NCBI RefSeq assembly: GCF_002920895.1
Contig: NZ_PQVG01000004.1
Span: forward strand, 372,001-436,000
Source: Flavobacterium alvei
GTDB lineage: Bacteria; Bacteroidota; Bacteroidia; Flavobacteriales; Flavobacteriaceae
Direction: 5' to 3'
DNA: 64,000 bases
Shown here: positions 16,898-25,748 of the stretch, one piece after another
Numbering within the stretch: the first letter of the stretch is position 1
Layout of the letters: every line of letters begins with the position of its first letter
Notes under the pieces: model-generated
Databases searched by the model: none
What the model saw: only the letters and a program-made list of their open reading frames with translations
Told to the model about the DNA's origin: nothing
Translations under genes and position numbers: made by a program

Positions 16898-18784
16898 ATG
16901 AAAAAAATTCTTTTAATTTCTGTGTTTTTATTGAGTTTTGCAAATGGTTTTGCCCAAAGTTCAGAATATTGGCAACAACATGTCGATTATAAAATGGACG
17001 TGGTGATGAATGTGAAAAACTATCAATACAAAGGCAAACAGAAGTTGGTTTACACCAATAATTCGCCCGATACTTTAAAACGTGTTTATTATCATTTGTT
17101 CAACAATGCTTTTCAACCTGGAAGCGAAATGGACGCTAGACTTCAAAGCATCAAAGATCCCGATGCTAGAATGGTAAATAAAGTAAAACGCGGTGATACC
17201 GAAATTAAAGAAAGCCGAATTAAAACCTTGAAACCCGATGAAATTGGCTATTTAAACATTTCAAATTTTAAACAAGACGGAATTACTGCCTCTGCAAAAA
17301 CCGTTGGAACCATTCTTGAAGTAACTTTGGCTAAACCCATTCTACCTCATTCGAAAACTACATTCACACTCGATTTTGATGGTCAAGTTCCAGTTCAAAT
17401 TCGTCGTTCTGGCAGAAATAATGCCGAAGGAGTCGAATTATCGATGGCACAATGGTATCCAAAAATAGCCGAATTTGATTTCGAAGGTTGGCACGCCGAT
17501 CCCTACATTGGAAGAGAATTTCACGGAGTTTGGGGAGATTTTGACGTAAAAATTTCTATTGACAAAGAATATGTTCTAGGAGGTTCGGGTTATTTGCAAA
17601 ACAAAAACGAAATAGGTCACGGTTATCAAGATGCAGGAATATCGGTTGTATATCCAAAGAACTCTAAAACCTTGACTTGGCATTTTTATGCTCCAATGGT
17701 TCACGACTTTACTTGGGCTGCCGATAAAAATTACCTTCACGATATTGTCAAAGGTCCCAACAATGTCGATTTGCATTTTCTTTATAAAAACAATCCAGAA
17801 ATTATCGAAAACTGGAAAGCTTTGCAACCCAAAATGGTTCAAATAATGAAGTTTTACAACAACTTTGTTGGTAATTATCCTTATAAACAATATTCCTTTA
17901 TTCAAGGTGGCGATGGCGGAATGGAATATGCCATGTGTACATTAATGCTTGGAAACGGAAAATTTGAAGGGATTTTAGGAACGGCAACTCACGAATTAGG
18001 ACATTCATGGTTTCAGCACATTTTAGCCTCAAATGAAAGCAAACACCCGTGGATGGACGAAGGATTTACTTCCTATATTGAAGATTTAGCATTAAATGAA
18101 ATTGCTGAAAAAAAGACAGAAAACCCATTCCTGCCAACCTATAAAGCCTATTATAAATTAGTTGAATCGGGAAAAGAACAACCGCAAACCACTCACGGCG
18201 ACCGATATGACGAGAACAGACCCTATAGTATTTCTTCATACTACAAAGGCGAAATTTTCTTGGCACAATTAGAATATCTTATTGGAAAAGAGAATGTTGC
18301 CAAAACATTGAAAAAATATTTTCAAGACTTCAAATTCAAACATCCAACACCTAATGATATCAAAAGAACTGCCGAGCGTGTTTCGGGAGCCAACCTCGAT
18401 TGGTATTTAACCGATTGGACTCAAACCACCAACACGATAGATTATGGAATTAAAGATGTTAGAATTGACCTAGGTTATACAGGGAAAAACACGGTAATTA
18501 CTTTAGAAAGAATAGGTAGAATGCCAATGCCAATTGATATTTTGGTTGAATATACCGATGGCACAAAAGAGAGTTTTTATATTCCGCTACGTATGATGAG
18601 TTTTGAGAAAGAAAACCCGAATCCAGCAATAAAAAGAACAGTTTTAAGTGATTGGACTTGGGCAAATCCGACTTACACATTTTGGGTAGATTCAAATACC
18701 AAAACCATCAAAAAAATAACAATCGACCCAAGTGGATTAATGGCCGACGTGAAGCAAGCTGATAATACCTATGAGATAAAATAA
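16898..18784 (+). CDS. M1 family metallopeptidase (exported)
   Basis: A 628-residue zinc aminopeptidase-like enzyme with signal peptide MKKILLISVFLLSFANGFAQ. The zinc site is His365-Glu366-x-x-His369 (HELGHSWFQH) plus Glu388 (MDEGFTSYIE), the HExxHx18E pattern of clan MA. The upstream GGDGGMEYAMCT corresponds to the GxMEN substrate-binding motif in a modified form. The length and the C-terminal domain match secreted M1 peptidases of Bacteroidota. It is probably periplasmic or surface-exposed and trims peptides after endoprotease action, which would suit its position behind the S8 protease. Confidence 0.93.
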   Translation: MKKILLISVFLLSFANGFAQSSEYWQQHVDYKMDVVMNVKNYQYKGKQKLVYTNNSPDTLKRVYYHLFNNAFQPGSEMDARLQSIKDPDARMVNKVKRGDTEIKESRIKTLKPDEIGYLNISNFKQDGITASAKTVGTILEVTLAKPILPHSKTTFTLDFDGQVPVQIRRSGRNNAEGVELSMAQWYPKIAEFDFEGWHADPYIGREFHGVWGDFDVKISIDKEYVLGGSGYLQNKNEIGHGYQDAGISVVYPKNSKTLTWHFYAPMVHDFTWAADKNYLHDIVKGPNNVDLHFLYKNNPEIIENWKALQPKMVQIMKFYNNFVGNYPYKQYSFIQGGDGGMEYAMCTLMLGNGKFEGILGTATHELGHSWFQHILASNESKHPWMDEGFTSYIEDLALNEIAEKKTENPFLPTYKAYYKLVESGKEQPQTTHGDRYDENRPYSISSYYKGEIFLAQLEYLIGKENVAKTLKKYFQDFKFKHPTPNDIKRTAERVSGANLDWYLTDWTQTTNTIDYGIKDVRIDLGYTGKNTVITLERIGRMPMPIDILVEYTDGTKESFYIPLRMMSFEKENPNPAIKRTVLSDWTWANPTYTFWVDSNTKTIKKITIDPSGLMADVKQADNTYEIK

Positions 18785-18824
18785 AATTTTCTTTTACTAT
18801 AAAACAGCTATTTGAAACTAAAAA

Positions 18825-18855
18825 TTTGTTTTTCACAACTATTCCTTTAGTTTTG
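18825..18855 (+). promoter_or_regulatory. Bacteroidota-type promoter for the geranylgeranyl-reductase-like gene
   Basis: TTTG at 18825-18828 is followed after 19 nt by TAGTTTTG at 18848-18855, 12 bases before the ATG at 18868. Its position inside the longer open frame from 18826 favours the shorter gene start. Confidence 0.6.
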
Positions 18856-18867
18856 AAAAAAAAACGT

Positions 18868-20010
18868 ATGAAATCATTTGATGTAGCCATAATTGGGAGT
18901 GGTCCTTCTGGAGCTTCGGCAGCGTTCGAATTAGCCAAAAGTGGTCTTTCGACCGTGATAATTGAAAAGGAAATTTTACCCAGATATAAAACTTGCGGTG
19001 GTGGATTGGTCTTTCGTGGCAGAAAAAATATGCCTTTTGATATTTCTTCGGTAGTAGAAAAAGAATTCTTTGAAGTAGATACTTATTTTGCCAATACAAA
19101 TTTAAAATTTACCACCAACAGAGACCAGCCAATTGTAAGTATGATTATGCGCGATGCTTTTGACCATTTGATAGTCGAAAAAGCAAAAGAAAACGGCGTT
19201 ACTCTTCTTCAAAACCATAAAGTTTTAGCCATTTCGTTTGGCGAAATTCAAACCATTCATACGAGTGAAGGCGATGTACAGGCAAAATTCATCATCGCTG
19301 GAGACGGAGCCTTAAGTCCTGTTGCCAAAATAGCAGGATGGCAAGAAACCCGAAATATTATTCCCGCTTTAGAATATGAAGTAGAAGTTCCTGTTGCCGA
19401 TTTTGAACGATTATCAAAAAATGTTCGTTTCGATGTTGATGTTATTCCATTGGGCTACGGCTGGTGTTTTCCTAAAAAAAATCATTTATCCATTGGAGTT
19501 GGTGTTTTTGTTAAAACCAAGCAGAAAATAGATTTAAAAAAATACTATGCCGACTATCTAAAAACCCTTGGTATCACCGAAATTATAAATGAAGAAGCTC
19601 ACGGATTTGTAATTCCTGTTTCTCCTAGAACCGATACTTTTGTTCAAAAGAATGTGTTTTTAATTGGCGATGCTGCTGGATTTGCTGATCCAATCGTTGC
19701 CGAAGGAATTTCGAATGCTATTTTAAGCGGCGTTTTGGCAGCACAATCCATTATTGAAAGTAAACTAGACGGGGTTTTAGCATCGAAATTGTATCACGAA
19801 AAATTGGAAAACAGCATTTTGCCAGAGATTCGAACTGGGGTTGTTTTATCTAAATTTTTCTACGAAAAAAGAGCCTTACGCAACCTTTTTCTTAAAAAAT
19901 ACGGTCAGCTTTTGGCCAATGCAATGACCGAAGTTTTTATGGGAGAAAGAACCTATCCCAAAGATTATAAAGCTACCATCCGCAGAAAAATCAAGGAAGT
20001 TATTTTTTAG
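18868..20010 (+). CDS. FAD-dependent oxidoreductase of the geranylgeranyl reductase family
   Basis: A 380-residue flavoprotein. The N-terminal Rossmann motif is DVAIIGSGPSGASAAFELAKSG, followed by IIEKEILPRYKTCGGGLV, the PxxKxCGGG block typical of geranylgeranyl reductases and related halogenase-like enzymes. A second FAD motif, VFLIGDAAGFADPIVAEGISNAI, lies near residues 265-287. Members reduce isoprenoid chains or act on quinone or lipid substrates. The substrate here is unknown; there is no carotenoid or archaeal-lipid gene nearby. I take the start at 18868 because of the promoter at 18825-18855. The 3' end overlaps the convergent threonine dehydrogenase gene by 4 bases. Confidence 0.85.
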   Translation: MKSFDVAIIGSGPSGASAAFELAKSGLSTVIIEKEILPRYKTCGGGLVFRGRKNMPFDISSVVEKEFFEVDTYFANTNLKFTTNRDQPIVSMIMRDAFDHLIVEKAKENGVTLLQNHKVLAISFGEIQTIHTSEGDVQAKFIIAGDGALSPVAKIAGWQETRNIIPALEYEVEVPVADFERLSKNVRFDVDVIPLGYGWCFPKKNHLSIGVGVFVKTKQKIDLKKYYADYLKTLGITEIINEEAHGFVIPVSPRTDTFVQKNVFLIGDAAGFADPIVAEGISNAILSGVLAAQSIIESKLDGVLASKLYHEKLENSILPEIRTGVVLSKFFYEKRALRNLFLKKYGQLLANAMTEVFMGERTYPKDYKATIRRKIKEVIF

Positions 20011-20960
20011 TGATAATCAATCTGCTTTAAATGTTCTAACATATCGACGGTCATACTTTCTAAATCAAATTCGTGATGCCAGTTCCAGTCTGCTCTAGCT
20101 CGAGAATCATCAATACTAGCTGGCCAACTATCAGCAATTATTTGACGAAAATCAGGCTCATACGAAATGGTAAAATCAGGAATATGTTTTTTTATTTCAG
20201 CCGCAATTTCGGTTGGAGTAAAACTCATGGCCGACAAATTATAAGAAGAACGAATTTTAATATTTTCGGCTGGAGCTTGCATAATTCTGATGGTGGCGTC
20301 AATAGCATCGTCCATATACATCATGGGCATTTTGGTTTCTGAAGACAAAAAACACTCATATTTTCCATCACTCAAAGCTTTGTGATAAATATCCACCGCA
20401 TAATCTGTGGTTCCGCCACCAGGAGGAGTTGACCAACTGATTAAACCCGGATAACGCACACTTCGAACATCAACTCCAAAATGAGTATGATAATATTCGC
20501 ACCATCTTTCGCCAGATTGTTTGCTAATTCCGTAAACGGTCGAAGGTTCCATAATGGTGTATTGTGGTGTGTTTTCTCTTGGCGTCGTTGGTCCAAAAAC
20601 AGCAATACTCGATGGCCAGAATACTTTTTTTATTTTTTTGGCTTTGGCCAAATTCAAAACATGAAACAATGAATTCATATTCAAATCCCAAGCAAAAGCA
20701 GGGTTTTTTTCGGCTGTTGCCGATAATAATGCTGCCATCAAATAAATATCAGTAATGTGATGCACCTCAACCAAATGCTCAATTTGATTAAAATCAAGTG
20801 CATTTATCACTTCAAAAATTCCAGAGTTCACAATATCATTATTCAATTTTCGAATATCTGATGCGACCACATTTTCAATTCCATATAATTCCCGAAGTCG
20901 ATGTGTTAACTCGGTTCCTATTTGCCCGCAAGCACCTATAATCAGTATTTTAGGATTCAT
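20007..20960 (-). CDS. L-threonine 3-dehydrogenase, short-chain (epimerase-like) type
   Basis: A 317-residue extended SDR enzyme. The NAD-binding motif is ILIIGACGQIGTELTHRL (residues 5-22), and the catalytic Tyr143-x-x-x-Lys147 is in TVYGISK. The blocks SSIAVFGPTTPRENTPQ, RYPGLISWSTPPGGGTTDYAVDIYHKAL and MPMMYMDDAIDATI are those of the UDP-galactose-epimerase-like threonine dehydrogenases first studied from a psychrophilic Flavobacterium. It would oxidise L-threonine to 2-amino-3-oxobutyrate, which 2-amino-3-ketobutyrate CoA ligase splits; that gene is not in the window. A TATATTTG box lies at 20987-20980 on the minus strand, with a TTG 16 nt upstream. Confidence 0.88.
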   Translation of the reverse strand: MNPKILIIGACGQIGTELTHRLRELYGIENVVASDIRKLNNDIVNSGIFEVINALDFNQIEHLVEVHHITDIYLMAALLSATAEKNPAFAWDLNMNSLFHVLNLAKAKKIKKVFWPSSIAVFGPTTPRENTPQYTIMEPSTVYGISKQSGERWCEYYHTHFGVDVRSVRYPGLISWSTPPGGGTTDYAVDIYHKALSDGKYECFLSSETKMPMMYMDDAIDATIRIMQAPAENIKIRSSYNLSAMSFTPTEIAAEIKKHIPDFTISYEPDFRQIIADSWPASIDDSRARADWNWHHEFDLESMTVDMLEHLKQIDYH

Positions 20961-21183
20961 CTGGTTGGTTTTTCTTATACAAATATACTGTTTTATTGAA
21001 CATCAAAATTTCTAATAAAAAGCATGATTTTCTGAAAATTAGCCTTATTAATCTTGTATAATTTCTTAATTTATATTCTGTAAATGCAAGAAACAGGAAT
21101 CAAAGATATTAGATTGTTATTGTAAATGTTCGAATGCATATTTGTAAATTTACTTCGTAACTTTGCGACTCAAATTGTATCTA

Positions 21184-21792
21184 ATGAAATTAAAGTATAT
21201 AGTTCTCTTTTTATTCATTTTTGCCTTATTTTCTTGTAAAAATGAGGACGAAAAACGTCAAGTAGAATCCCTAAAAGACATCAAAAAGAAAGAATTAATT
21301 TTTTCGATTATCGAAAAAGCTTGGGTTTTTAATGCTAAGCCTATTAATACTACTGCCCAAATTAACACCAATACTTGGAAAGAATGGCGTTCGTTTTTGG
21401 AAGAATTAGACCAAAAGCCGAAGAAAACTATTGGTGCTTTCCAGAAAAAAGCAGCTGAACTTTCTAAGAAAGTAATGGCATTGAATGATTTTACTCCTGT
21501 AGAATATAACAATCCCCAGATGAAAAGTCGCATTGCCATCTTAATTACCAAGGTGCGAATGCTAGATTTATACATCCATTTGACCGACATTCCCGAACAA
21601 AAAGTGATTGCTTTAATTCCTGAAATCAACACTCAATTATTGGCTTTGCAAAACCAAATGGATAAAATTTCCCAAAAAAGCAAAATTCCGCTCGAAGAAG
21701 GAGAGTCTGAATTATTGCAAATGATTAAGGACACCGCAAGAGCCATTCCAAATTCACCACAGTTTGACCCAAATACGCCTCGAGTTGAGTAA
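21184..21792 (+). CDS. Putative lipoprotein of unknown function upstream of mfd
   Basis: A 202-residue lipoprotein. The signal MKLKYIVLFLFIFALFSC has a lipobox with Cys18, followed by charged residues (KNEDEKRQ). The rest is mostly helical, with basic and Gln-rich segments such as INTQLLALQNQMDKISQKSK, and ends in a Pro/Asn-rich tail. No known domain is recognised. The ORF is open from 21163, but the signal peptide and a TAACTTTG box at 21158-21165 favour the ATG at 21184. The last 8 bases overlap the likely TTG start of mfd, so the two are probably translationally coupled. Confidence 0.75.
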   Translation: MKLKYIVLFLFIFALFSCKNEDEKRQVESLKDIKKKELIFSIIEKAWVFNAKPINTTAQINTNTWKEWRSFLEELDQKPKKTIGAFQKKAAELSKKVMALNDFTPVEYNNPQMKSRIAILITKVRMLDLYIHLTDIPEQKVIALIPEINTQLLALQNQMDKISQKSKIPLEEGESELLQMIKDTARAIPNSPQFDPNTPRVE

Positions 21793-24700
21793 AAAAAATC
21801 TATATTCAATTTACGACAATTCGCCAAAAGTCAAGCAAATTGTCGATAGTTTGCAACAAGCCAACACTAAAATTCAGCTCAATGGATTGCTGGGTTCGTC
21901 ACTTTCGTTTGTGGTGCAATCGCTTTTTAAAAAAGCAGAAAAGCCGTTTTTATTGATCCTGAATGACAAAGAAGAAGCCGCTTATTATCTGAACGATTTA
22001 GAACAGATGATTGGTGAAGAAGACGTACTTTTTTATCCAGGTTCCTATCGTCGTCCGTACCAAATTGAAGACACCGATAATGCCAATGTTTTATTGCGTG
22101 CCGAAGTCTTGAACCGCATCAATTCTCGCAAAAAACCAGCTATTATTGTCACTTATCCCGAAGCGCTTTTCGAGAAAGTCGTCACTAGAAAAGAACTGGA
22201 TAAAAATACTTTGAAAGTGGCCGTCGGCGACCAGATTTCCATTGATTTCATCAACGAAGTGTTGTTTGAATATGAATTCAAAAGGGTTGATTTTATTACA
22301 GAACCCGGCGAATTTTCCGTTCGTGGGGGAATTGTGGACGTGTTTTCTTTTTCGAATGACAATCCGTATCGAATAGAATTTTTTGGCAACGAAGTCGATA
22401 GCATTCGAAGCTTTGACGTGGAAACTCAGCTTTCAATCGAAAAGCAAAAGAAAATCACGATTATTCCCAATGTGGAGAACAAGTTTTTTCAGGAAAACCG
22501 TGAAAGTTTCCTGGAATACATTAATAATCAAACGGTTCTATTTATCCAAGACACAGATTCTCTTTTCTCTAAATTGGATAAGCTTTTTGCTAAAGCTACC
22601 GAGATTTTCGAAAATCTGAACGCTACCGTAAATCACGTGGCACCAAATCAATTGTTTCTGAATCAGGCAGAATTCATCAAGAAAAGTTTGGATTTTTCGG
22701 TTGTTGAATTGAGTTCGAAGCCCATTTATAAAACCAAGAAAGCATTCGATTTTTATATCAAACCGCAGCCATCGTTCAACAAACAATTTGATTTGTTGCT
22801 GAATAACTTGAACGACAACCATTTCAACGGCTACAAAAATTATTTGTTTTGTTCCAATGATGCCCAAGCCAAACGTTTTCACGATATTTTCGAAACTTTG
22901 GATGAAGAAAACTCCGAGAACATCAGAAAGCAATACAACACGATTGTTTTGCCTATTTATCAAGGATTTATCGACGAAGAAAATCAATTGGCTTGTTATA
23001 CCGATCACCAAATTTTTGAGCGGTATCATAAATTCAGCATCAAAAGCAATGTTTCGAAGAAGCAAAATATTACTTTAAAAGAACTCACGACTTTGTCCGT
23101 TGGCGATTATGTAACCCATATCGATCACGGAATTGGACGATTTGGTGGTTTGCAAAAAATTCAAGTAGAAGGCAAAACCCAGGAAGCCATAAAACTGGTT
23201 TATGCGGATAATGATATTGTGTATGTAAGTATTCACTCTCTGTACAAAATTTCGAAATACAACGGAAAGGATGGGACGCCACCCAAAATTTACAAATTAG
23301 GTTCGAATGCTTGGAAGATTCTAAAGCAGAAAACCAAGGCGAGAGTCAAACATATAGCTTTCAATTTGATTCAATTGTACGCCAAAAGAAAATTGGAAAA
23401 AGGATTCCGTTTTGCACCCGACAGTTATTTGCAAAACGAATTGGAAAGTTCCTTCATTTACGAAGACACTCCGGACCAAACCAAATCAACCGCCGAAGTC
23501 AAAGCCGATATGGAAAGCGACCGACCAATGGATCGATTGGTTTGTGGCGACGTAGGTTTCGGAAAAACAGAGGTTGCTATTCGTGCCGCTTTCAAAGCTG
23601 TGGATAATTCGAAACAAGTCGCGGTTTTGGTTCCTACGACGATTTTGGCTTACCAACATTATAGGACTTTTATCGAAAGGTTGAAGGAAATGCCCGTTTC
23701 TGTTGGTTATTTGAACCGTTTTAGAACTGCCAAACAAAAGGCCGAAACCCTCAAACAATTGGCTGAAGGTAAATTGGATATAGTTATTGGAACGCATCAA
23801 TTGGTCAACAAGAATGTGGTTTTCAAAGACCTCGGATTGCTGATTGTGGACGAGGAACAAAAATTTGGAGTCAACGTAAAAGACAAACTCAAAACCATCG
23901 CAGCCAATGTGGATACGTTGACCTTGACGGCAACGCCAATTCCGAGGACTTTGCAGTTTTCGTTGATGGCGGCGCGAGATTTGTCCGTAATTACAACGCC
24001 TCCGCCCAATCGTTATCCCATTGAAACGAATGTGGTTGGTTTTAGCGAAGAGTTGATTCGGGATGCGATTTCGTATGAAATTCAGCGTAACGGACAGGTT
24101 TTCTTTATCAATAATCGAATCGAAAACATCAAGGAAGTGGCCGGAATGATTCAGCGTTTGGTTCCCGATGCGCGAGTGGGAATTGGTCACGGTCAAATGG
24201 ACGGAGCCAAATTAGAGGAATTGATGTTGGCTTTTATGAACGGAGAATTCGATGTTTTGGTTGCAACCACCATTATCGAAAGCGGATTGGACGTTCCAAA
24301 TGCTAATACGATTTTCATTAATAATGCCAATAATTTTGGCTTGTCCGATTTACATCAAATGCGTGGTCGGGTAGGGCGTAGCAACAAAAAAGCCTTTTGT
24401 TATTTCATTTGTCCGCCGTATTCGGCGATGACGGATGATGCCCGAAAACGAATTCAAGCCTTGGAACAATTCTCGGAACTGGGAAGCGGTTTCAATATTG
24501 CGATGAAGGATTTGGAAATTCGTGGTGCGGGAGATTTATTGGGAGGCGAACAAAGTGGTTTCATCAACGAAATTGGCTTTGACACCTACCAAAAAATTAT
24601 GAACGAAGCCATCGAAGAATTGAAGGAAAATGAATTCAAGGAATTGTATGAAAACGAAGATAGCGGCGTCGAAAAAGAATATGTAAAAGACCTGCAAATT

Positions 24701-25150
24701 GACACGGATTTTGAGTTGTTGTTTTCGGATGAATACATCAATAATGTTACGGAGCGTTTGAGTTTGTACAACGAATTAGGCGATGTGAAAAACGAAGAAG
24801 AGTTGGTTGTTTTCCAAAATAAACTCATTGACCGTTTTGGACCAATGCCACCAAGAGCGCTGGCTTTAATGAACAGCATCCGCATTAAATGGATTGCATC
24901 GAAAGTAGGAATCGAAAAACTCGTAATGAAAAAAGGAAAGATGATTGGGTATTTTGTGTCCGACCAACAATCGGATTATTATACTTCGAACCGTTTTCAT
25001 AAAGTGATTCAGTTTGTGCAAAAAAACAGCAATATTTGTGTAATGAAAGAAAAACAAACACCTGCTGGTTTAAGATTATTACTGACTTTTGATAATGCCA
25101 AAACCACAAGAAGATGTCTGGAATTGATGGAGATGCTGGGCGGGGAATAA
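21785..25150 (+). CDS. mfd: Transcription-repair coupling factor Mfd
   Basis: A protein of about 1121 residues that releases stalled RNA polymerase and recruits UvrA. Domains in order: UvrB-like N-terminal part (GLLGSSLSFVVQSL, FYPGSYRRPYQ, ITEPGEFSVRGGIVDVF); RNA-polymerase-interacting CarD-like domain at about 435-500 (SVGDYVTHIDHGIGRF); helicase motor with Walker A GDVGFGKTE at about 588-596, DEEQ near 690, TATPIPRTL and the GRVGR motif; and a C-terminal TRCF domain. No ATG fits the start. The frame opens with TTG at 21764, but the family-like N terminus (SKKNLYSIYDNSPK) begins after the TTG at 21785, which overlaps the previous gene by 8 bases. I prefer 21785. Confidence 0.95.
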   Translation: MSKKNLYSIYDNSPKVKQIVDSLQQANTKIQLNGLLGSSLSFVVQSLFKKAEKPFLLILNDKEEAAYYLNDLEQMIGEEDVLFYPGSYRRPYQIEDTDNANVLLRAEVLNRINSRKKPAIIVTYPEALFEKVVTRKELDKNTLKVAVGDQISIDFINEVLFEYEFKRVDFITEPGEFSVRGGIVDVFSFSNDNPYRIEFFGNEVDSIRSFDVETQLSIEKQKKITIIPNVENKFFQENRESFLEYINNQTVLFIQDTDSLFSKLDKLFAKATEIFENLNATVNHVAPNQLFLNQAEFIKKSLDFSVVELSSKPIYKTKKAFDFYIKPQPSFNKQFDLLLNNLNDNHFNGYKNYLFCSNDAQAKRFHDIFETLDEENSENIRKQYNTIVLPIYQGFIDEENQLACYTDHQIFERYHKFSIKSNVSKKQNITLKELTTLSVGDYVTHIDHGIGRFGGLQKIQVEGKTQEAIKLVYADNDIVYVSIHSLYKISKYNGKDGTPPKIYKLGSNAWKILKQKTKARVKHIAFNLIQLYAKRKLEKGFRFAPDSYLQNELESSFIYEDTPDQTKSTAEVKADMESDRPMDRLVCGDVGFGKTEVAIRAAFKAVDNSKQVAVLVPTTILAYQHYRTFIERLKEMPVSVGYLNRFRTAKQKAETLKQLAEGKLDIVIGTHQLVNKNVVFKDLGLLIVDEEQKFGVNVKDKLKTIAANVDTLTLTATPIPRTLQFSLMAARDLSVITTPPPNRYPIETNVVGFSEELIRDAISYEIQRNGQVFFINNRIENIKEVAGMIQRLVPDARVGIGHGQMDGAKLEELMLAFMNGEFDVLVATTIIESGLDVPNANTIFINNANNFGLSDLHQMRGRVGRSNKKAFCYFICPPYSAMTDDARKRIQALEQFSELGSGFNIAMKDLEIRGAGDLLGGEQSGFINEIGFDTYQKIMNEAIEELKENEFKELYENEDSGVEKEYVKDLQIDTDFELLFSDEYINNVTERLSLYNELGDVKNEEELVVFQNKLIDRFGPMPPRALALMNSIRIKWIASKVGIEKLVMKKGKMIGYFVSDQQSDYYTSNRFHKVIQFVQKNSNICVMKEKQTPAGLRLLLTFDNAKTTRRCLELMEMLGGE

Positions 25151-25158
25151 TTTTTAGC

Positions 25159-25275
25159 TTCGCAAAGTTTCCAACTTTGTGAATGTGTTCGTCAGTCTGT
25201 GACTGACATAAAAATTAAATATGAGGTCGGTTAAAAACCGAGAATCACTACCTCAAAGTCGGAGACTTTGAGGAG
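25159..25275. repeat. REP-like repeat, copy A
   Basis: About 117 bases containing four small hairpins in a row: GCAAAGTTTCCAACTTTG, GTCAGTC/GACTGAC, CGGTTaaaAACCG and CTCAAAGTCGGAGACTTTGAG. The arrangement, internal spacing and ends match copy B at 25562-25678. The element lies between mfd and the 81-residue ORF. The ends are mutually complementary, as in MITE- or REP-type elements. Confidence 0.7.
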
Positions 25276-25303
25276 CATTGGAGTAAATTAATAGAATAAA
25301 TTT

Positions 25304-25549
25304 ATGGATGTAGTTAAATTTAAAATCACGCCTAAAACGATTAAAGTAGAAGTTCGTAATTCTAATAATTATGTATTTGATTTTAATACTGCGGTCGAGA
25401 TGCAGAAAGAAGATAGAGATGTATTATTAAAATTATACAACGCTTTAGATTTACTGTTTAGAAAGGAAAATGTGATTGAAGTAAAAAATTATATTTCACC
25501 CAATCAAACGAATATTTTAGACCAAATTAATGAGGTTGGAGAGTTGTAA
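25304..25549 (+). CDS. Small protein of unknown function between two REP-like repeats
   Basis: An 81-residue protein I do not recognise. It has no signal peptide or membrane segment. It is predicted to mix strand-like segments (VVKFKITPKTIKVEVRN, NYVFDF) with a helix (QKEDRDVLLKLYNALDLLFRKE). It has a clear ATG and normal codon use for this AT-rich genome, so it is probably real. It is bracketed by repeat copies A (25159-25275) and B (25562-25678), 28 and 12 bases away. The gene together with its repeats could have been inserted between mfd and hflX as one unit. Confidence 0.55.
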   Translation: MDVVKFKITPKTIKVEVRNSNNYVFDFNTAVEMQKEDRDVLLKLYNALDLLFRKENVIEVKNYISPNQTNILDQINEVGEL

Positions 25550-25561
25550 AACCTTGTTCGG

Positions 25562-25678
25562 TTCCGCAAAGTCTCCGACTTTACGAAAGTGTTTTTCTGT
25601 CAATGATTGACTAAAAATTAATTATAACCTTGGTTAAAAACCAAAAATCATTACCTTAAAGTAGGAGATTTTGCGGAA
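25562..25678. repeat. REP-like repeat, copy B
   Basis: About 117 bases with the same four-hairpin plan as copy A. The ends TTCCGCAAAGTCTCC (25562-25576) and GGAGATTTTGCGGAA (25664-25678) are inverted repeats with one mismatch. Inside are GTCAATGATTGAC and GGTTaaaAACC hairpins. A half element of the same sequence occurs at 40852-40873. Confidence 0.7.
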
Positions 25679-25706
25679 AAGGGAATGATATTTTTTTGAT
25701 TTTATG

Positions 25707-25748
25707 AAAAAAATGCCTTTTGAAAATTAAATCAAAAGGCATTTTTTT
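25707..25748. terminator. Bidirectional intrinsic terminator at the end of hflX
   Basis: A perfect 17-bp inverted repeat (stem core ATGCCTTTTGA, loop 25724-25731) is flanked by A7 on one side and T7 on the other. It can therefore work in both directions. Its right arm overlaps the hflX stop codon (25747-25749). Confidence 0.85.

Noticed and set aside
18826..18867. Longer N terminus of the geranylgeranyl-reductase-like protein
   Set aside because: The added residues do not match the family, and a complete promoter lies in this stretch.
23486..24196. 236-codon reading frame antisense to mfd
   Set aside because: It lies wholly within the helicase motor of mfd in another frame and has no recognisable protein features.
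25159..25678. CRISPR array
   Set aside because: Only two long, imperfect, hairpin-rich copies with a gene between them; there are no regular short repeats or spacers and no cas genes.
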